From: JAHEJE01 sp965216335
GTDB lineage: Bacteria > Pseudomonadota > Alphaproteobacteria > Rhizobiales > Aestuariivirgaceae
Reading direction: 5' to 3'
Assembly (NCBI GenBank): GCA_965216335.1
Contig: OZ244154.1
Span: forward strand, 3,798,101 to 3,862,100
Length of the DNA stretch: 64,000 nucleotides
The notes beneath the pieces were generated by a model. It did no database searches, was not told where the DNA came from, and worked only from the letters and a program-made list of their open reading frames with translations. The number at the start of each line of letters is the position of its first letter. The stretch's first letter is position 1. Position numbers and translations under genes: made by a program. Below are positions 44,079 to 51,837 of this stretch, piece by piece.

Positions 44079-44789
44079 ATGTCCGAATTCGAACCGCAAA
44101 CCGCATTGATCGTCGGGGCAGGGTCGGGATTGTCGGCCTCCGTGGCGCGGCTGTTTGCCCGCGAGGGGTTGCACGTGTCGCTGGCGGCGCGCAATACGGC
44201 CAAGTTGCAGGACCTGTGCGCCGAGATCGGCGGCGAGGCCTACGAGTGCGATGCCAGCGATGCTCAGCAGGTCGATGTGCTGTTCGCCAATCTCATCCGC
44301 GACAAGGGCGCGCCCGACGTGGTGGTCTACAACCCCTCGGCGCGGGTGCGCGGGCCGGTCGGCGATCTCGACCCGGAGGATGTCAGGCGGGCGCTGATGG
44401 TGACCGCATATGGCGGTTTTCTGGTCGCCCAGCAGGCCTCGCGGCATATGGTCAACAAGGCCGGCGGGGTGATCCTGTTCACCGGCGCCTCGGCCTCGGT
44501 CAAGGGCTATGCCATGTCGGCGCCGTTCGCCATGGGCAAGTTCGCCCTGCGCGGCCTGGCCCAGTCGATGGCCCGCGAGCTGCAGCCCAAGGGCGTGCAC
44601 GTGGCGCATATTAACATCGACGGCGGCATCGAGAACCCCCAACGCGAAGGCCGGGTTGCGCCGAAAGACCGCCCGGACTCGATGCTCGACCCGGACGCCA
44701 TCGCCGAAACCTACCTGCACCTGGTGCGCCAGCACCGCTCGGCCTGGACCTTCGAGCTGGAGCTGCGGCCGTGGCTGGAGACGTTTTGA
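44079..44789 (+). CDS. SDR-family protein with altered active site
   Basis: A 236-residue Rossmann protein of the short-chain dehydrogenase fold. The nucleotide loop reads GAGSGLSAS (usual third Gly replaced by Ser), and the catalytic YxxxK is F150-AMG-K154, so the proton-donating Tyr is replaced by Phe; a Ser remains in TGASASVKG. It may bind NAD(P) without classic oxidoreductase activity or belong to a divergent SDR group. A good start is the ATG at 44079 after cacaggaagg. Two direct family-C repeats flank the gene at 43574-43975 and 44821-45314. Confidence 0.85.
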   Translation: MSEFEPQTALIVGAGSGLSASVARLFAREGLHVSLAARNTAKLQDLCAEIGGEAYECDASDAQQVDVLFANLIRDKGAPDVVVYNPSARVRGPVGDLDPEDVRRALMVTAYGGFLVAQQASRHMVNKAGGVILFTGASASVKGYAMSAPFAMGKFALRGLAQSMARELQPKGVHVAHINIDGGIENPQREGRVAPKDRPDSMLDPDAIAETYLHLVRQHRSAWTFELELRPWLETF

Positions 44790-44820
44790 GGGGTGCACCC
44801 GGTACAGCCAGCTATCCTCA

Positions 44821-45314
44821 CCCTTGTGGGGAGGGTTATCGCATATGCCAGTGATGATAATCGATTAGCAGCATAACCTTGCCTTCCTCGGGCTTGACCC
44901 ACTGCTGTCCGGTTTAACATTGGGTGAAAGCACATTTCTTCCATTGTATTGGATAGTTGCATGCACCCCAACAAGCTCCGACCTGATTTCAGGTTGGCTC
45001 TCGGGCATTCCCTCCCCTAGAAAAGGGGAGGGTTAGGGTGGGGATTGATGGCGGTGCAAAGGATTGAAATCGTTGCCGAATTGCACCGCCATCAACCCCC
45101 ATCCCGACCCCCGTTCAAGCCGGGGGCAGGCTCTTCCCCCTTTCTGGGGGAAGGAGCATTCATCGCTAAACCGGACAGCAGTGGGTCAAGCCCGAGGATC
45201 CAAAAAAGCCACTTGCGCCGAATTCGCTGCACTCTGGATCCTCGGGTCAAGCCCGAGGAAGGCAGAAAACAAAGTTCAAATCCATATGCGATAGTCCTGC
45301 ACTTGTGGGGAGGG
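44821..45314. repeat. Family-C composite palindromic repeat, copy 4 (most complete)
   Basis: Perfect 31-bp inverted repeats at 44886-44916 and 45167-45197 bound the core. Inside are a unique block (44917-45010), hairpin ccctcccctagaaaagggga near 45010-45032, a perfect 13-bp stem (45047-45059 with 45081-45093), hairpin ccccgttcaagccgggg, and hairpin ttccccctttctgggggaa. Weaker outer arms continue to about 44826 (gggttatcgcatatg) and 45294 (catatgcgatag). A 60-bp REP-type insertion (45198-45257) interrupts the right outer arm and duplicates gtcaagcccgagg. Confidence 0.9.
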
Positions 45315-45408
45315 CTAGGGTGGGGAGCAGCAATGCAATAGACATTGGCCTTGCCGGTTTGCACGGCCGAAACCCCACCCGGTCAACGCTTGCGCGTTGC
45401 CCACCCTC
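45303..45408. repeat. Family-B palindromic repeat, copy 4 (left part, split by IS256)
   Basis: The left arm cttgtggggagggctagggt starts at 45303 and the mate resumes after the IS block at 46985-47010 (ccaccctccccacagggagg). The IS target duplication ccaccctc (45401-45408 and 46985-46992) lies in this element, so the transposon landed in the palindrome. Confidence 0.75.
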
Positions 45409-45662
45409 GGTAGTGTCCAGAGTCTTTCGCACTTTTTGTCATGCGACGGCGGTTCCTTGGGGTTGGTTTTTCATTGCAGTCAGCGGGTCCATGTTCATGT
45501 AGCGCCTCGTTGACCACTGGGTTCCAGCAATGTGTCTCAACCTGGCTGCAGCCAGGTTGAGACAGGATTGTCCGTCCGGGAAAGCCCCGACCACCCTGGT
45601 TCGCCGTCTGATCTCGCGCATCAGCCGCTCCAGCGGATTGTTGGTGCGCAACTTGATCCAGT
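45409..45662 (-). mobile_element. Truncated IS256-family copy (first 254 bp only)
   Basis: It repeats the left-end 254 bp of the full element (same as 31073-31326) and stops exactly where the full copy begins at 45663. The 8-bp duplication ccaccctc flanks the truncated plus full pair as a whole, not the full copy alone. It carries only the C-terminal part of the transposase. Confidence 0.9.
45439..45662 (-). pseudogene. IS256 transposase C-terminal fragment
   Basis: It encodes the last 74 or so residues of the transposase, from HWIKLRTNNPLERLMREIR through the normal C-terminus, without start codon, N-terminal domains or the two catalytic Asp. The upstream frame is formed by the end of the next IS copy, so any product would be an artefact. 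Confidence 0.9.
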
Positions 45663-46984
45663 GGTAGTGTCCAGAGTCTTTCGCACTTTTTGTCATGCGA
45701 CGGCGGTTCCTTGGGGTTGGTTTTTCATTGCAGTCAGCGGGTCCATGTTCATGTAGCGCCTCGTTGACCACTGGGTTCCAGCAATGTGTCTCAACCTGGC
45801 TGCAGCCAGGTTGAGACAGGATTGTCCGTCCGGGAAAGCCCCGACCACCCTGGTTCGCCGTCTGATCTCGCGCATCAGCCGCTCCAGCGGATTGTTGGTG
45901 CGCAACTTGATCCAGTGACTGTCCGGGAACGCATAGAAGGTCAGCGTCTCGCCAATCTTGTCCTCAACCAGCTCTGCCGCCTTGCCCATGCGCTGGCGGC
46001 GCAGCTCGGCCGCGACCGCTTCGGCCTTGTCGGTGGCCGCCTGCCGGTTCTCCTGGGCATGGATGGCCTTCAGCATGTGGCTCACCTGGCGCATCTTGCC
46101 TGCCGGCACATGACTGAAGACATTGCGATAGAAATGCACCATGCAGCGCTGCCACCGGGTCTCGGGCAGATAGTCGGCAACGCTCTCCACCAGGCCACGA
46201 CAGGCGTCTGATACCACCAGCTCCACACCATTCAGGCCCCGGTCCACCAGATGGCGCAGGAACGACGACCATCCGGACTTGTCCTCCTTGGCCCCCTCGC
46301 AGATGCCCAGAACCTCGCGATAGCCATCCGAGGTCACGCCAATCGCCACCAGCAGCGAGACGTTGCGCACCTCACCGGCCCATGAGCGCTTCATCACGAT
46401 ACCATCGAGAAAGACATACGGATGTGAGCCCTCAATCGGCTTGTGGCGCCATTCCTCGATCTTGGCATAGATCTTCTTGTTGAGGTTCGACACCGTCGAC
46501 GGGCTCACCCGCGTGCCCCACAGCGCCTCGGTGATGTCTTCGACCCGGCGCACCGAAACACCCGCCAGATACATCTCGATCAAAGCTTCCTCGACGCTGC
46601 TCTCGCGGCGCTGGTAGCGTTCTATGATCGCCGTCTCGAATGTTTGTCGCCGCAGCTTCGGCACCTTCAGCTTGACCGCGCCGGCCTTGGTGTGAAGCGA
46701 CCGGTCGTAGCTGCCAGCGCGTGTGTCGGTCCGAGCCTCACTGCGCTCATACCGGCCAGCCCCGCACAACCGGTCGGCCTCGGCATCCAGCATCGCATTC
46801 AAGGCTTCTTCAACCGTGCCGCGCACCATCTCGCCAAGGTGATCGCGTATCCGCGCCTCGTCGATCTGGATCACCTGACCCATCGCCTTGGTCTCCGTAT
46901 CATCACTCATCGTCTCGCTCCTCTCACTCAGTGTGAAAGGAACCACCGCATCAGGCAAATGTGCGAAAGACTCTCTACGTTATC
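45663..46984 (-). mobile_element. IS256-family insertion sequence, copy 2
   Basis: 1322 bp, read as identical to copy 1 and in the same orientation. Its right end gives ccaccctc as target duplication; its left end abuts the truncated copy. The pair of full copies brackets the nap segment as direct repeats. Confidence 0.93.
45693..46910 (-). CDS. IS256-family transposase
   Basis: Same 405-residue protein as that at 31103-32320, with all DDE residues. The start at 46910 corresponds to MSDDTETKAM; the alternative ATG at 46958 is in frame. Confidence 0.95.
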   Translation of the reverse strand: MSDDTETKAMGQVIQIDEARIRDHLGEMVRGTVEEALNAMLDAEADRLCGAGRYERSEARTDTRAGSYDRSLHTKAGAVKLKVPKLRRQTFETAIIERYQRRESSVEEALIEMYLAGVSVRRVEDITEALWGTRVSPSTVSNLNKKIYAKIEEWRHKPIEGSHPYVFLDGIVMKRSWAGEVRNVSLLVAIGVTSDGYREVLGICEGAKEDKSGWSSFLRHLVDRGLNGVELVVSDACRGLVESVADYLPETRWQRCMVHFYRNVFSHVPAGKMRQVSHMLKAIHAQENRQAATDKAEAVAAELRRQRMGKAAELVEDKIGETLTFYAFPDSHWIKLRTNNPLERLMREIRRRTRVVGAFPDGQSCLNLAAARLRHIAGTQWSTRRYMNMDPLTAMKNQPQGTAVA

Positions 46985-47015
46985 CCACCCTCCCCACAGG
47001 GAGGGTTCTGGCTGT

Positions 47016-48338
47016 TCAGCGCACGTAGTGCATCTTCTTAAAACCGTGCCGCATCGCCGTGACCTCGCCAGCCAATGCCGCTAGGTCGGCATCCGGCGCC
47101 AGCGACTGGGCGATCAGGCTGGCGAGGGCCGGCATATCTTGCGCCGTCATGCCCCAGCGGACGATTTCCGGGGTGCCGAAGCGCAGGCCGTTCATGTCGC
47201 CATCGACCGGGGCGATCGGCAGGCCGATGCCGCAGGTCAGGGTGTTGGCCCGGCGCAGCCGCTTGGCGGCTGCCTGACCGCCGCCGAAGCCTTTTGCTTC
47301 AAGCGCGAACTGGTGGGAGGTGGTGAAGCTGTTGCCAACCTTGAACACCGGCAAGCCTTCCTCGGCAAGCGCACTGGCGAGTGCGGCGGCGGTTTGCGTC
47401 ATGGCCTCGGCGTAGGCCGCGCCGCATTCGCGCCAGTCGAGCATGGTAAGCGCCAGGGCAGCCGACTTGGCGGCATCGAAATTGGCCGTCAGGCCGGGAA
47501 ACGCGATGGCATCGAGCCGTTCGGCGATGTCGGCCTCGTTGGTGACGATCAGCCCGCCGGCCGGACCGCCGAGGCTTTTGTAGGTGCTCATGCCCATCAG
47601 ATGGGCACCCTCTGCAAGCGGCTGCTGCCAGGCCCCGCCGGCGATCATGCCGCACAGGTGCGCGGCATCGAACAGCACCTTGGCGCCGACGCTGTCGGCG
47701 ATGGCGCGGATGTCGGCGATCGGGTGCGGCGCCAGGTTGAGGCTGCCGCCGATGGTGATCAGCTTCGGCCTGACGGTCCGGGCTAGGTCCACGAGCCCGC
47801 CGACGTCCACCGTGTAGCCGTCCGGATTGACCGGGGCAGGGTGGATGTCGAGGCCGTAGAGCCCGGCGCAACCCGCCCCGTGATGGGTGACATGGCCGCC
47901 GATCTCGGCGGGTGGGGCGATGATGCTGTCGCCCGGTTGGCAGGTCGCCATGAAGGCATAGAGGTTGCACAGCGCGCCCGACGCGACGCGGATTTCGGCA
48001 TACTTCGCGCCGAACACCTCCGCGGCCAGTTCCGCCGCGATCACCTCGATCTGCTCGATGGCCTCCAGTCCCATCTCGTACTTGTCGCCCGGATAGCCGA
48101 GCGACGGGCGCGAACCCAGACCCGAGGCCAGCACCGCCTCGGCCTTGGGGTTCATGACGTTTGTGGCCGGGTTGAGGTTGATGCAGTCGCGCTCGTGGAT
48201 ATCGCGGTTTTCTTCGACCAGACGTGCGATGTCGGCATCGACGTCATCGCTGCCGGCGGTCGCGGTTCGTTCGGCGATCGACTGGATGTAGGCCTCGCAC
48301 GCGGCGGGCACCCAGGGACGGTTGGCAAGGGCGGACAT
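47016..48338 (-). CDS. Serine hydroxymethyltransferase-like PLP enzyme
   Basis: A 440-residue fold-type I PLP enzyme. The N-terminal INLNPATNVMNPKAEAVLASGL and GYPGDKYEMGLEAIEQIE resemble SHMT, and MSTYKSLGGPAGGLI carries the PLP lysine where SHMT has the THKTLRGPRGG loop. FPGLTANFD follows as in SHMT. The differences from standard GlyA suggest a relative acting on another beta-hydroxy or alpha-methyl amino acid. The ATG at 48338 directly follows a strong hairpin with a short T-run that may control expression. It is downstream of a PilZ-like gene on the same strand. Confidence 0.85.
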   Translation of the reverse strand: MSALANRPWVPAACEAYIQSIAERTATAGSDDVDADIARLVEENRDIHERDCINLNPATNVMNPKAEAVLASGLGSRPSLGYPGDKYEMGLEAIEQIEVIAAELAAEVFGAKYAEIRVASGALCNLYAFMATCQPGDSIIAPPAEIGGHVTHHGAGCAGLYGLDIHPAPVNPDGYTVDVGGLVDLARTVRPKLITIGGSLNLAPHPIADIRAIADSVGAKVLFDAAHLCGMIAGGAWQQPLAEGAHLMGMSTYKSLGGPAGGLIVTNEADIAERLDAIAFPGLTANFDAAKSAALALTMLDWRECGAAYAEAMTQTAAALASALAEEGLPVFKVGNSFTTSHQFALEAKGFGGGQAAAKRLRRANTLTCGIGLPIAPVDGDMNGLRFGTPEIVRWGMTAQDMPALASLIAQSLAPDADLAALAGEVTAMRHGFKKMHYVR

Positions 48339-48343
48339 GAAAA

Positions 48344-48372
48344 CGCTCCCAGTCTGGTGGTGACTGGGAGCG
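48344..48372 (-). terminator. Hairpin with T-run overlapping the SHMT-like leader (attenuator candidate)
   Basis: A perfect 11-bp stem (48344-48354 with 48362-48372, 7-nt loop) followed on the minus strand by TTTTC and then ATG at 48338. The 3' arm includes gggag, the only ribosome-site-like sequence for the ATG. Upstream, gccgct and agcggc could form another stem. It could end the PilZ transcript or switch the SHMT-like gene. Confidence 0.65.
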
Positions 48373-48426
48373 CTCTAACAAGGCCGCTGGGGATGGTGCA
48401 AGGAGAAAGCGGCTCGGGGGATTTCG

Positions 48427-48768
48427 TCAGACCGGGTAGCGCAGGTTTTGCTGGCGCGGCCGCCCGGCAGGATAGGGCTGGGTGATTTCGCTGTCAGCGA
48501 CGATCCGGGCGCCGAATTCGCCGGCCCGGCGCCAGGTCATCTCACAGGCCTGGGCGTGCTGCTGGCCATCGTTGCCGGTACGCATCAGGATGAAACTGCG
48601 GGGCACCATGTGGGCCTCGTCCATGACCATGCGCAGGCCGGTTGACGACTGGTTGCGGATGCGGCCGGCCATGGTGGACATACCATTGCCGAGAACCACC
48701 TGGCCGCCTTTCAGGCAGCGCAAACGTGCCTCTCTGCGTCGCTCTTGTGTGTGCTGTCTGGTCGTCAT
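48427..48768 (-). CDS. PilZ-like domain protein
   Basis: A 113-residue protein; RRREARLRCLKGG is an arginine-rich start like PilZ RxxxR, and GRIRNQSSTGLRMVM resembles the D/NxSxxG motif. The motif is weaker than in the 91-residue PilZ protein. It is a paralog of the protein at 49725-50078 (both have LKGGxxVLxN and end YPV). A start at 48786 would add six residues. Confidence 0.75.
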   Translation of the reverse strand: MTTRQHTQERRREARLRCLKGGQVVLGNGMSTMAGRIRNQSSTGLRMVMDEAHMVPRSFILMRTGNDGQQHAQACEMTWRRAGEFGARIVADSEITQPYPAGRPRQQNLRYPV

Positions 48769-48893
48769 GAGCTTGTTTGTCCGCACGATGTTGACGTGTT
48801 TAAGGGACTCTAAACAGGTTACCTGAAATTACCAGAAAATTGGCGCAATATGCTGAACGGACAAGGTTAAAGCTGAGCGTCTGAACTGTTTGG

Positions 48894-49577
48894 TCAGAAT
48901 CTCAGTACGCGCAGCCAGCGCGCGACGTCGAGCAGGCTGACGATGGCGGCCGCGACATAGGTGAAGGCCGCCGCCTTGAGCACCTGGCGGGCCGCCGGCA
49001 GGTCGCGCTTGTCGAGGTAACCGCCCCTGTCGAGAATCGGCAAGGCGCGGCCGAAGCTGGCATTGAACTCGACCGGCAGGGTGACCGCGTGGATAACCAC
49101 GGTCGAGGCCATGATGGCGAGCCCGGCCAGCACCTCCATGAGAAACAGCGACGGCGCCCGCGAGATGATGCCGATCACCGGCGCGGCGATCAGCAGGAAC
49201 GACCCGACCTTCTCGATGCGGTGGGTCAGGCCGGCCAGGCGGGTGCGCAGATGCAGCGCCGTGTAGCCGTCGGCATCCTGCAGGGCGTGCGAGACCTCAT
49301 GGGCGGCAATGGCGACGGCGGACAGCGAGCGGCCATTATAGTTCGGCTCGCTCAGCCGCACCGCCTTGTCGACAGGTGAGTAATGATCGCCCGCCGGCAC
49401 CATCTCGACGGCAACGCTGTCCAGCCCGGCCTCGTCCAGCAGATGCCGCGCCAGCTCGCCGCCGGTGCCGGGAAAGTCGGCCCTGTCCCCCGAATGCCGC
49501 GCAATAACCGCCTTGATCCACATCTGCGGACCGAAGATCAGGGCAACAAGAGCGATAGTGCCGAGAACGTAGAGCAT
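48894..49577 (-). CDS. YugP-like zinc metallopeptidase
   Basis: A 227-residue membrane-bound protein with helices at the N-terminus and near residues 115-165, and AIAAHEVSHALQDADGY holding HExxH plus the downstream Glu/His region of the YugP (DUF3623/metallopeptidase) family. The substrate is unknown. The start ATG 49577 begins right before the first helix; GTG 49625 is possible. It is followed by the PilZ-like gene 107 bp downstream. Confidence 0.87.
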   Translation of the reverse strand: MLYVLGTIALVALIFGPQMWIKAVIARHSGDRADFPGTGGELARHLLDEAGLDSVAVEMVPAGDHYSPVDKAVRLSEPNYNGRSLSAVAIAAHEVSHALQDADGYTALHLRTRLAGLTHRIEKVGSFLLIAAPVIGIISRAPSLFLMEVLAGLAIMASTVVIHAVTLPVEFNASFGRALPILDRGGYLDKRDLPAARQVLKAAAFTYVAAAIVSLLDVARWLRVLRF

Positions 49578-49724
49578 GGGGGATATATGAGGATTGGACG
49601 ATGTCGGTGCAACTGCTGCGCTCACCCAGCCGGCTGATTGCGTCTCAGCCTCAGAATGCCGCGCAGGTTCATCAGACTGGGGTAGCGTCCATGAAGGAAC
49701 GTGCCAGCCAAACCAGTTGCATCA

Positions 49725-50078
49725 TCACACGGGATAGCGCCGGATGATCGTTGTGCCAACCTCGTCTCCAGACGGTTCGGCGCGTTTCATTCGGTGCGCG
49801 ATACCCTGTGACACAGACAGAATCCGGACGCCGAAACGTTCGCGCCGGCGCCAGGCGACACGGCATTGCAGGGTCTGGTCCTCCCGGTCGCGCAGCAACA
49901 CGAAGCGTTCCGGCACCAGCATTGTCTGGCTGTTCCTCAACTGCAGCCCGCTTGCCGACTCGCTGGTGATAAAGGACGTCAGCGTAGATGTTCGGTTGGC
50001 CAGCACAATCCGCCCGCCCTTCAGGCAGCGGCGGCGATTCTCGCGTCGTCTTTCGTGCAGCCAGCTGATCTTGCTCAT
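49725..50078 (-). CDS. PilZ-like domain protein
   Basis: A 117-residue protein starting MSKISWLHERRRENRRRCLKGGRIVL. The Arg-rich arm, a central beta-rich stretch (LVPERFVLLRD) and a C-terminal TIIRRYPV match its paralog at 48427. The D/NxSxxG equivalent is ITSESASGLQL. It may bind c-di-GMP or be a degenerate relative. The start at 50078 excludes an unconserved 27-residue extension. Confidence 0.75.
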   Translation of the reverse strand: MSKISWLHERRRENRRRCLKGGRIVLANRTSTLTSFITSESASGLQLRNSQTMLVPERFVLLRDREDQTLQCRVAWRRRERFGVRILSVSQGIAHRMKRAEPSGDEVGTTIIRRYPV

Positions 50079-50424
50079 GATGGGTCTCCAGTTGTGGCCC
50101 CGGGGAGCTTCGGCTTCTCTGTCTATGGGGTAGTGCCGACCCGGAGATGCGGTTGACATTGGTTAACCGAAAGTAAACCGGTTGGCGCAAATTGGTATCT
50201 TGAATGTAGATTATGGTGAACGTTGCAGGTCTCGGTGATGGCGCGCCGCCCTGCAACCTCGACATTGGTGCCGGATAACCGGCGTTCGCAGTAACCGGGC
50301 AGGCGGGAAAAGCAATGAAATCCAGACAGCTGGCGCCAAGGGTGGGGGCAGACCCCGCAATACACGACACAACAAGGTTTGTCGTCATCGCCGGACTTGT
50401 TCCGGCAATCCAGGGCCGCTGGTA

Positions 50425-51582
50425 TCATGCAGCGGCCAGCAACTCACCAAACACTTCGGTAAACCGCAGGAAGTCCGTTTCCTCAATCACCAATGGCGGG
50501 TCGATGCGAAACATTCCACCCCTGTTGCACACGATATACCCCCGTTCGAGCAGTTGTTCATAAATCCTGTCACCGACATTCTTTTCCTGGAACTCCACTG
50601 CAAACATCAATCCGCGGCCACGCACTTCGACAATGTGCTTGCTGTCGTTGAGGGCTTTCAGTGCCGCCAGAAACGTTTCACCCAACGCGGCAGCCCTGGA
50701 GATGAGCTGTTCGTCAGCCAGCACTGCAATCACTTCAGCGGCGATCGCCGCGCCCAGCGGGTCGTTCTGGTGGGACTGCATATATTTGAATGTCCCATCA
50801 TCCAGTTTCCCGGCTGTCTCATTGTTGATGGCCAGTGCACTAACCGGATAGCCGTTGCCAAGGCCCTTTCCGATGCAAACCAGATCGGGGATGACCGGGT
50901 AGTGATTGTAGCCAAACCAAGCACCGGTGCGGCCCATTCCGGTCGTCACTTCATTGACCAGTACCACTCCGCCCCGCTCCCTGACCGCCTTGGCGATGTT
51001 TCCTATCAGTGAGGCCGGCGGGAAGCGCACGAAACCGGATGCGCTTCCCGGCTCAAAGGCGAACGCTGAAACATCGTCTGGAATGGCCGCTATTTTCGGG
51101 CAGTCGGACCGGCAACTGTCCCTGTGCGAACACGCAGCACATTCGCGCCAGTCAAACTCGTACCAGCCATTACCCCGGTCGTTGGTCGCGCTGTACGAAC
51201 CGAAGTATGCGTCATGCAGGCATAGAGTGATCGACCTGTTCGTGATGTGCCTGCAGATTTGCAGGGCGAGTTCAATGACCTCGCTGCCGGAAGACAGAAA
51301 CAAGCATCGGCCGCCCTCGAATTGGGTGATCGAGAGCACGGAACGGCCAGCGGTTTCAACAATGTCACTCGAATAACAAAAACCGGTATGGGCGATGGAA
51401 TCGGCTTGTCGGGCCATGGCGTCATTGACCCGAGGGTGCTTGTGACCCAGAGGAACGCACCACACGCCGGATTCAAGATCGAGATAGCGGTTTCCCCGGT
51501 CATCGACCACGTACGCCCCGTTGCTGTCTATGACATTGGGACACTTGAGCTCATGACCCGTGCAGTTGAGTATGCTGCTCAT
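50425..51582 (-). CDS. Class-III aminotransferase with cysteine-cluster insertion
   Basis: A 385-residue PLP enzyme of the GabT/glutamate-semialdehyde type. The lysine is in LVCIGKGLGNGYPVSA (K239), and the usual DEVxTGxGRTG reads NEVTTGMGRTG, so the Asp that contacts the PLP pyridine nitrogen is Asn here (N210). A cysteine cluster C148-x2-C-x5-C-x3-C161 (WRECAACSHRDSCRSDCPK) interrupts the large domain. Such an insert could bind zinc or an iron-sulfur cluster. It starts at ATG 51582 after aggattcctca; TTG 51600 would add six residues. Base composition is somewhat AT-richer than that of neighbours. Confidence 0.85.
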   Translation of the reverse strand: MSSILNCTGHELKCPNVIDSNGAYVVDDRGNRYLDLESGVWCVPLGHKHPRVNDAMARQADSIAHTGFCYSSDIVETAGRSVLSITQFEGGRCLFLSSGSEVIELALQICRHITNRSITLCLHDAYFGSYSATNDRGNGWYEFDWRECAACSHRDSCRSDCPKIAAIPDDVSAFAFEPGSASGFVRFPPASLIGNIAKAVRERGGVVLVNEVTTGMGRTGAWFGYNHYPVIPDLVCIGKGLGNGYPVSALAINNETAGKLDDGTFKYMQSHQNDPLGAAIAAEVIAVLADEQLISRAAALGETFLAALKALNDSKHIVEVRGRGLMFAVEFQEKNVGDRIYEQLLERGYIVCNRGGMFRIDPPLVIEETDFLRFTEVFGELLAAA

Positions 51583-51837
51583 TGAGGAATCCTGTGACAA
51601 ACCAGTAGCCCCGCCTGAAGAACGGTTTCCACAAAAAGGTACAATGCCTCAACGCGGTTGCAACTGTGGTGAAGTGACCACTGTTGGCACCACGGGCCAC
51701 GCCGGGCGTCTTCATGATCTCCGCACGGCCCGGGCACAGGCCGGCCAGCCCCCTTGCGGATGTACATGCGTGGCAGCCGTCAGATTTTCCTTGTCTGCCA
51801 CGGCTCTCGTCATCAATAGTTGCGGTGCGAGGTCATT

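Noticed and set aside
45095..45130. T-arm-like hairpin (ccccgttcaagccgggg) inside family-C repeats, suggesting a tRNA-derived element
   Set aside because: Stem and loop fit a T-arm, but no acceptor, D-arm or anticodon arm can be built around it; REP-type palindromes with similar loops are common here.
31073..46984. Compound transposon formed by the two IS256 copies
   Set aside because: Each copy has its own distinct 8-bp target duplication (ggcacaga and ccaccctc), so they inserted independently.
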